From NCBI GenBank assembly GCA_036508135.1, contig DATCHW010000145.1, positions 1-43,820 on the forward strand: DNA of 43,820 nucleotides, in the 5' to 3' direction. Numbering within the stretch: position 1 is the stretch's first letter; every line of letters begins with the position of its first letter. This DNA comes from DATCHW01 sp036508135 (GTDB taxonomy: Bacteria; Bacteroidota; Ignavibacteria; Tepidaquicellales; Tepidaquicellaceae). A program made the position numbers and the translations under genes. This document shows, piece by piece, positions 43,216 through 43,820 of the stretch. The notes beneath the pieces were generated by a model, which saw nothing but the letters and a program-made list of their open reading frames with translations, was not told where the DNA came from and searched no databases.

Positions 43216-43820
43216 AACGCTAAAGAAATATTTTGTTTACCGATAAATTAATCAAGGAATTTATATATGTTTAAAATTATAGATGGCGTTCAGAATCGTG
43301 TGCAAATTCAAATAATTTTAGATGAACCCCCAACCCCATCCCGACGAGTCGGGACTCTTTGACTTTTGTCAAAGTGGGGAGAACCGTGTGAAAATAAGAA
43401 AATTACCCCGTCGTTTACGACGGGGATGGCTAAAACGCCCCTATTTGGGTTGGAAATCCCGATGCTCTATATCGGGACTTTAGCTAAAATTACTTTAAAG
43501 ATATTTTATGTTATCACACAGTCTAAGCTTTGGAAACCTGCTCTTATTTTTATGTTAGTATTCTATTTCGCATTGTCATTCCCGAATGTTTTTATCGGGA
43601 ATCCAGTATTATTTCAGCGTTTTTCTTTACACTTCTCTCTTGATTTTGAATTTTCACACAGTCTCTGTCAAAGTGGGGAAGGACCGTGTGAAAATAAGAA
43701 AATTACCCCGTCGTTTACGACGGGGATGGCTAAAACGCCCCGTATTTGGGTTGGAAATCCCGATGCTCTATATCGGGACTTTAGCCAAAATTACTTTAAA
43801 GATATTTTATGTTATCACAC
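43216..43820. repeat. Hairpin-rich region with a 150-bp direct repeat
   Basis: There is no convincing gene in these 605 bp. A segment at 43367-43519 recurs at 43666-43820 with very few differences, the second copy being cut by the window end. Each copy contains the hairpin CCCCGTCGTTTACGACGGGG (9-bp stem) and a second one, TCCCGAT/ATCGGGA. Before copy one, TCCCGACGAGTCGGGA and TTTGACTTTTGTCAAA form further stems. Between copies, at about 43575-43606, is the REP-like TTCCCGA/TCGGGAA hairpin. A 31-codon ORF at 43267-43362 runs into the repeats and is probably a fragment. Confidence 0.85.

Overview
The window is a low-GC bacterial surface-polysaccharide (O-antigen or capsule type) locus, with every recognised gene on the + strand. 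No rRNA, tRNA, CRISPR array or phage module is visible. The AT-rich codon use, the many small S23/four-helix-bundle, GIY-YIG and GxxExxY genes, and the heavy intergenic microrepeats suggest the Bacteroidota/Ignavibacteriota/Chlorobiota group. That placement is an inference without any marker gene.

Layout. 1-3227 holds a zinc-ribbon membrane protein, a WbpA-type UDP-GlcNAc dehydrogenase, and a repeat-rich stretch. In that stretch a four-helix-bundle gene has been split by a tiny GIY-YIG element with perfect 13-bp terminal inverted repeats. 3228-6754 encodes a UDP-(GlcNAc) 4-epimerase, UDP-glucose dehydrogenase and UDP-xylose synthase, separated by 7- and 8-bp period arrays. 7077-16405 is a CDP-3,6-dideoxyhexose block: RfbF, RfbG, RfbH, a flavin reductase, two SDRs, a YerE-like ThDP enzyme and a frameshifted RfbE. 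This fits a yersiniose-like branched sugar or a tyvelose/paratose-type sugar. 16424-24495 holds a DUF268 protein, glycosyltransferases, the Wzx flippase, the Wzy polymerase and at least two decayed glycosyltransferase genes. 24852-29667 makes UDP-L-FucNAc (CapE/CapF/CapG) and is followed by a GT4. 29943-36862 has a GT2, a chimeric ORF, the HisH/HisF/amidotransferase trio that converts acetamido to acetamidino groups, a WbpB/WbpD-like pair and a GT4. 37271-41556 has a WbpE-like aminotransferase, the initiating sugar-phosphate transferase and a second WbpB/WbpD-like pair. 41650-43215 is a Fic-domain protein, followed by hairpin-rich repeats to the window end.

How it works together. Nucleotide sugars predicted from the genes are UDP-GlcNAcA and its 2,3-diacetamido derivatives (partly amidinated), UDP-GalNAc or UDP-GalNAcA, UDP-GlcA, UDP-Xyl, a CDP-3,6-dideoxyhexose and UDP-L-FucNAc. 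The 38456 transferase would load the first sugar onto undecaprenyl phosphate, the glycosyltransferases would extend the unit, and Wzx and Wzy would flip and polymerise it.

The most unusual aspect is the genome-plasticity layer. Three different small accessory ORF families (GIY-YIG, GxxExxY, S23) each sit between short inverted repeats. Microrepeat families of period 7, 8 and 9 lie between genes and in places have entered reading frames. Several genes are truncated, duplicated or fused.
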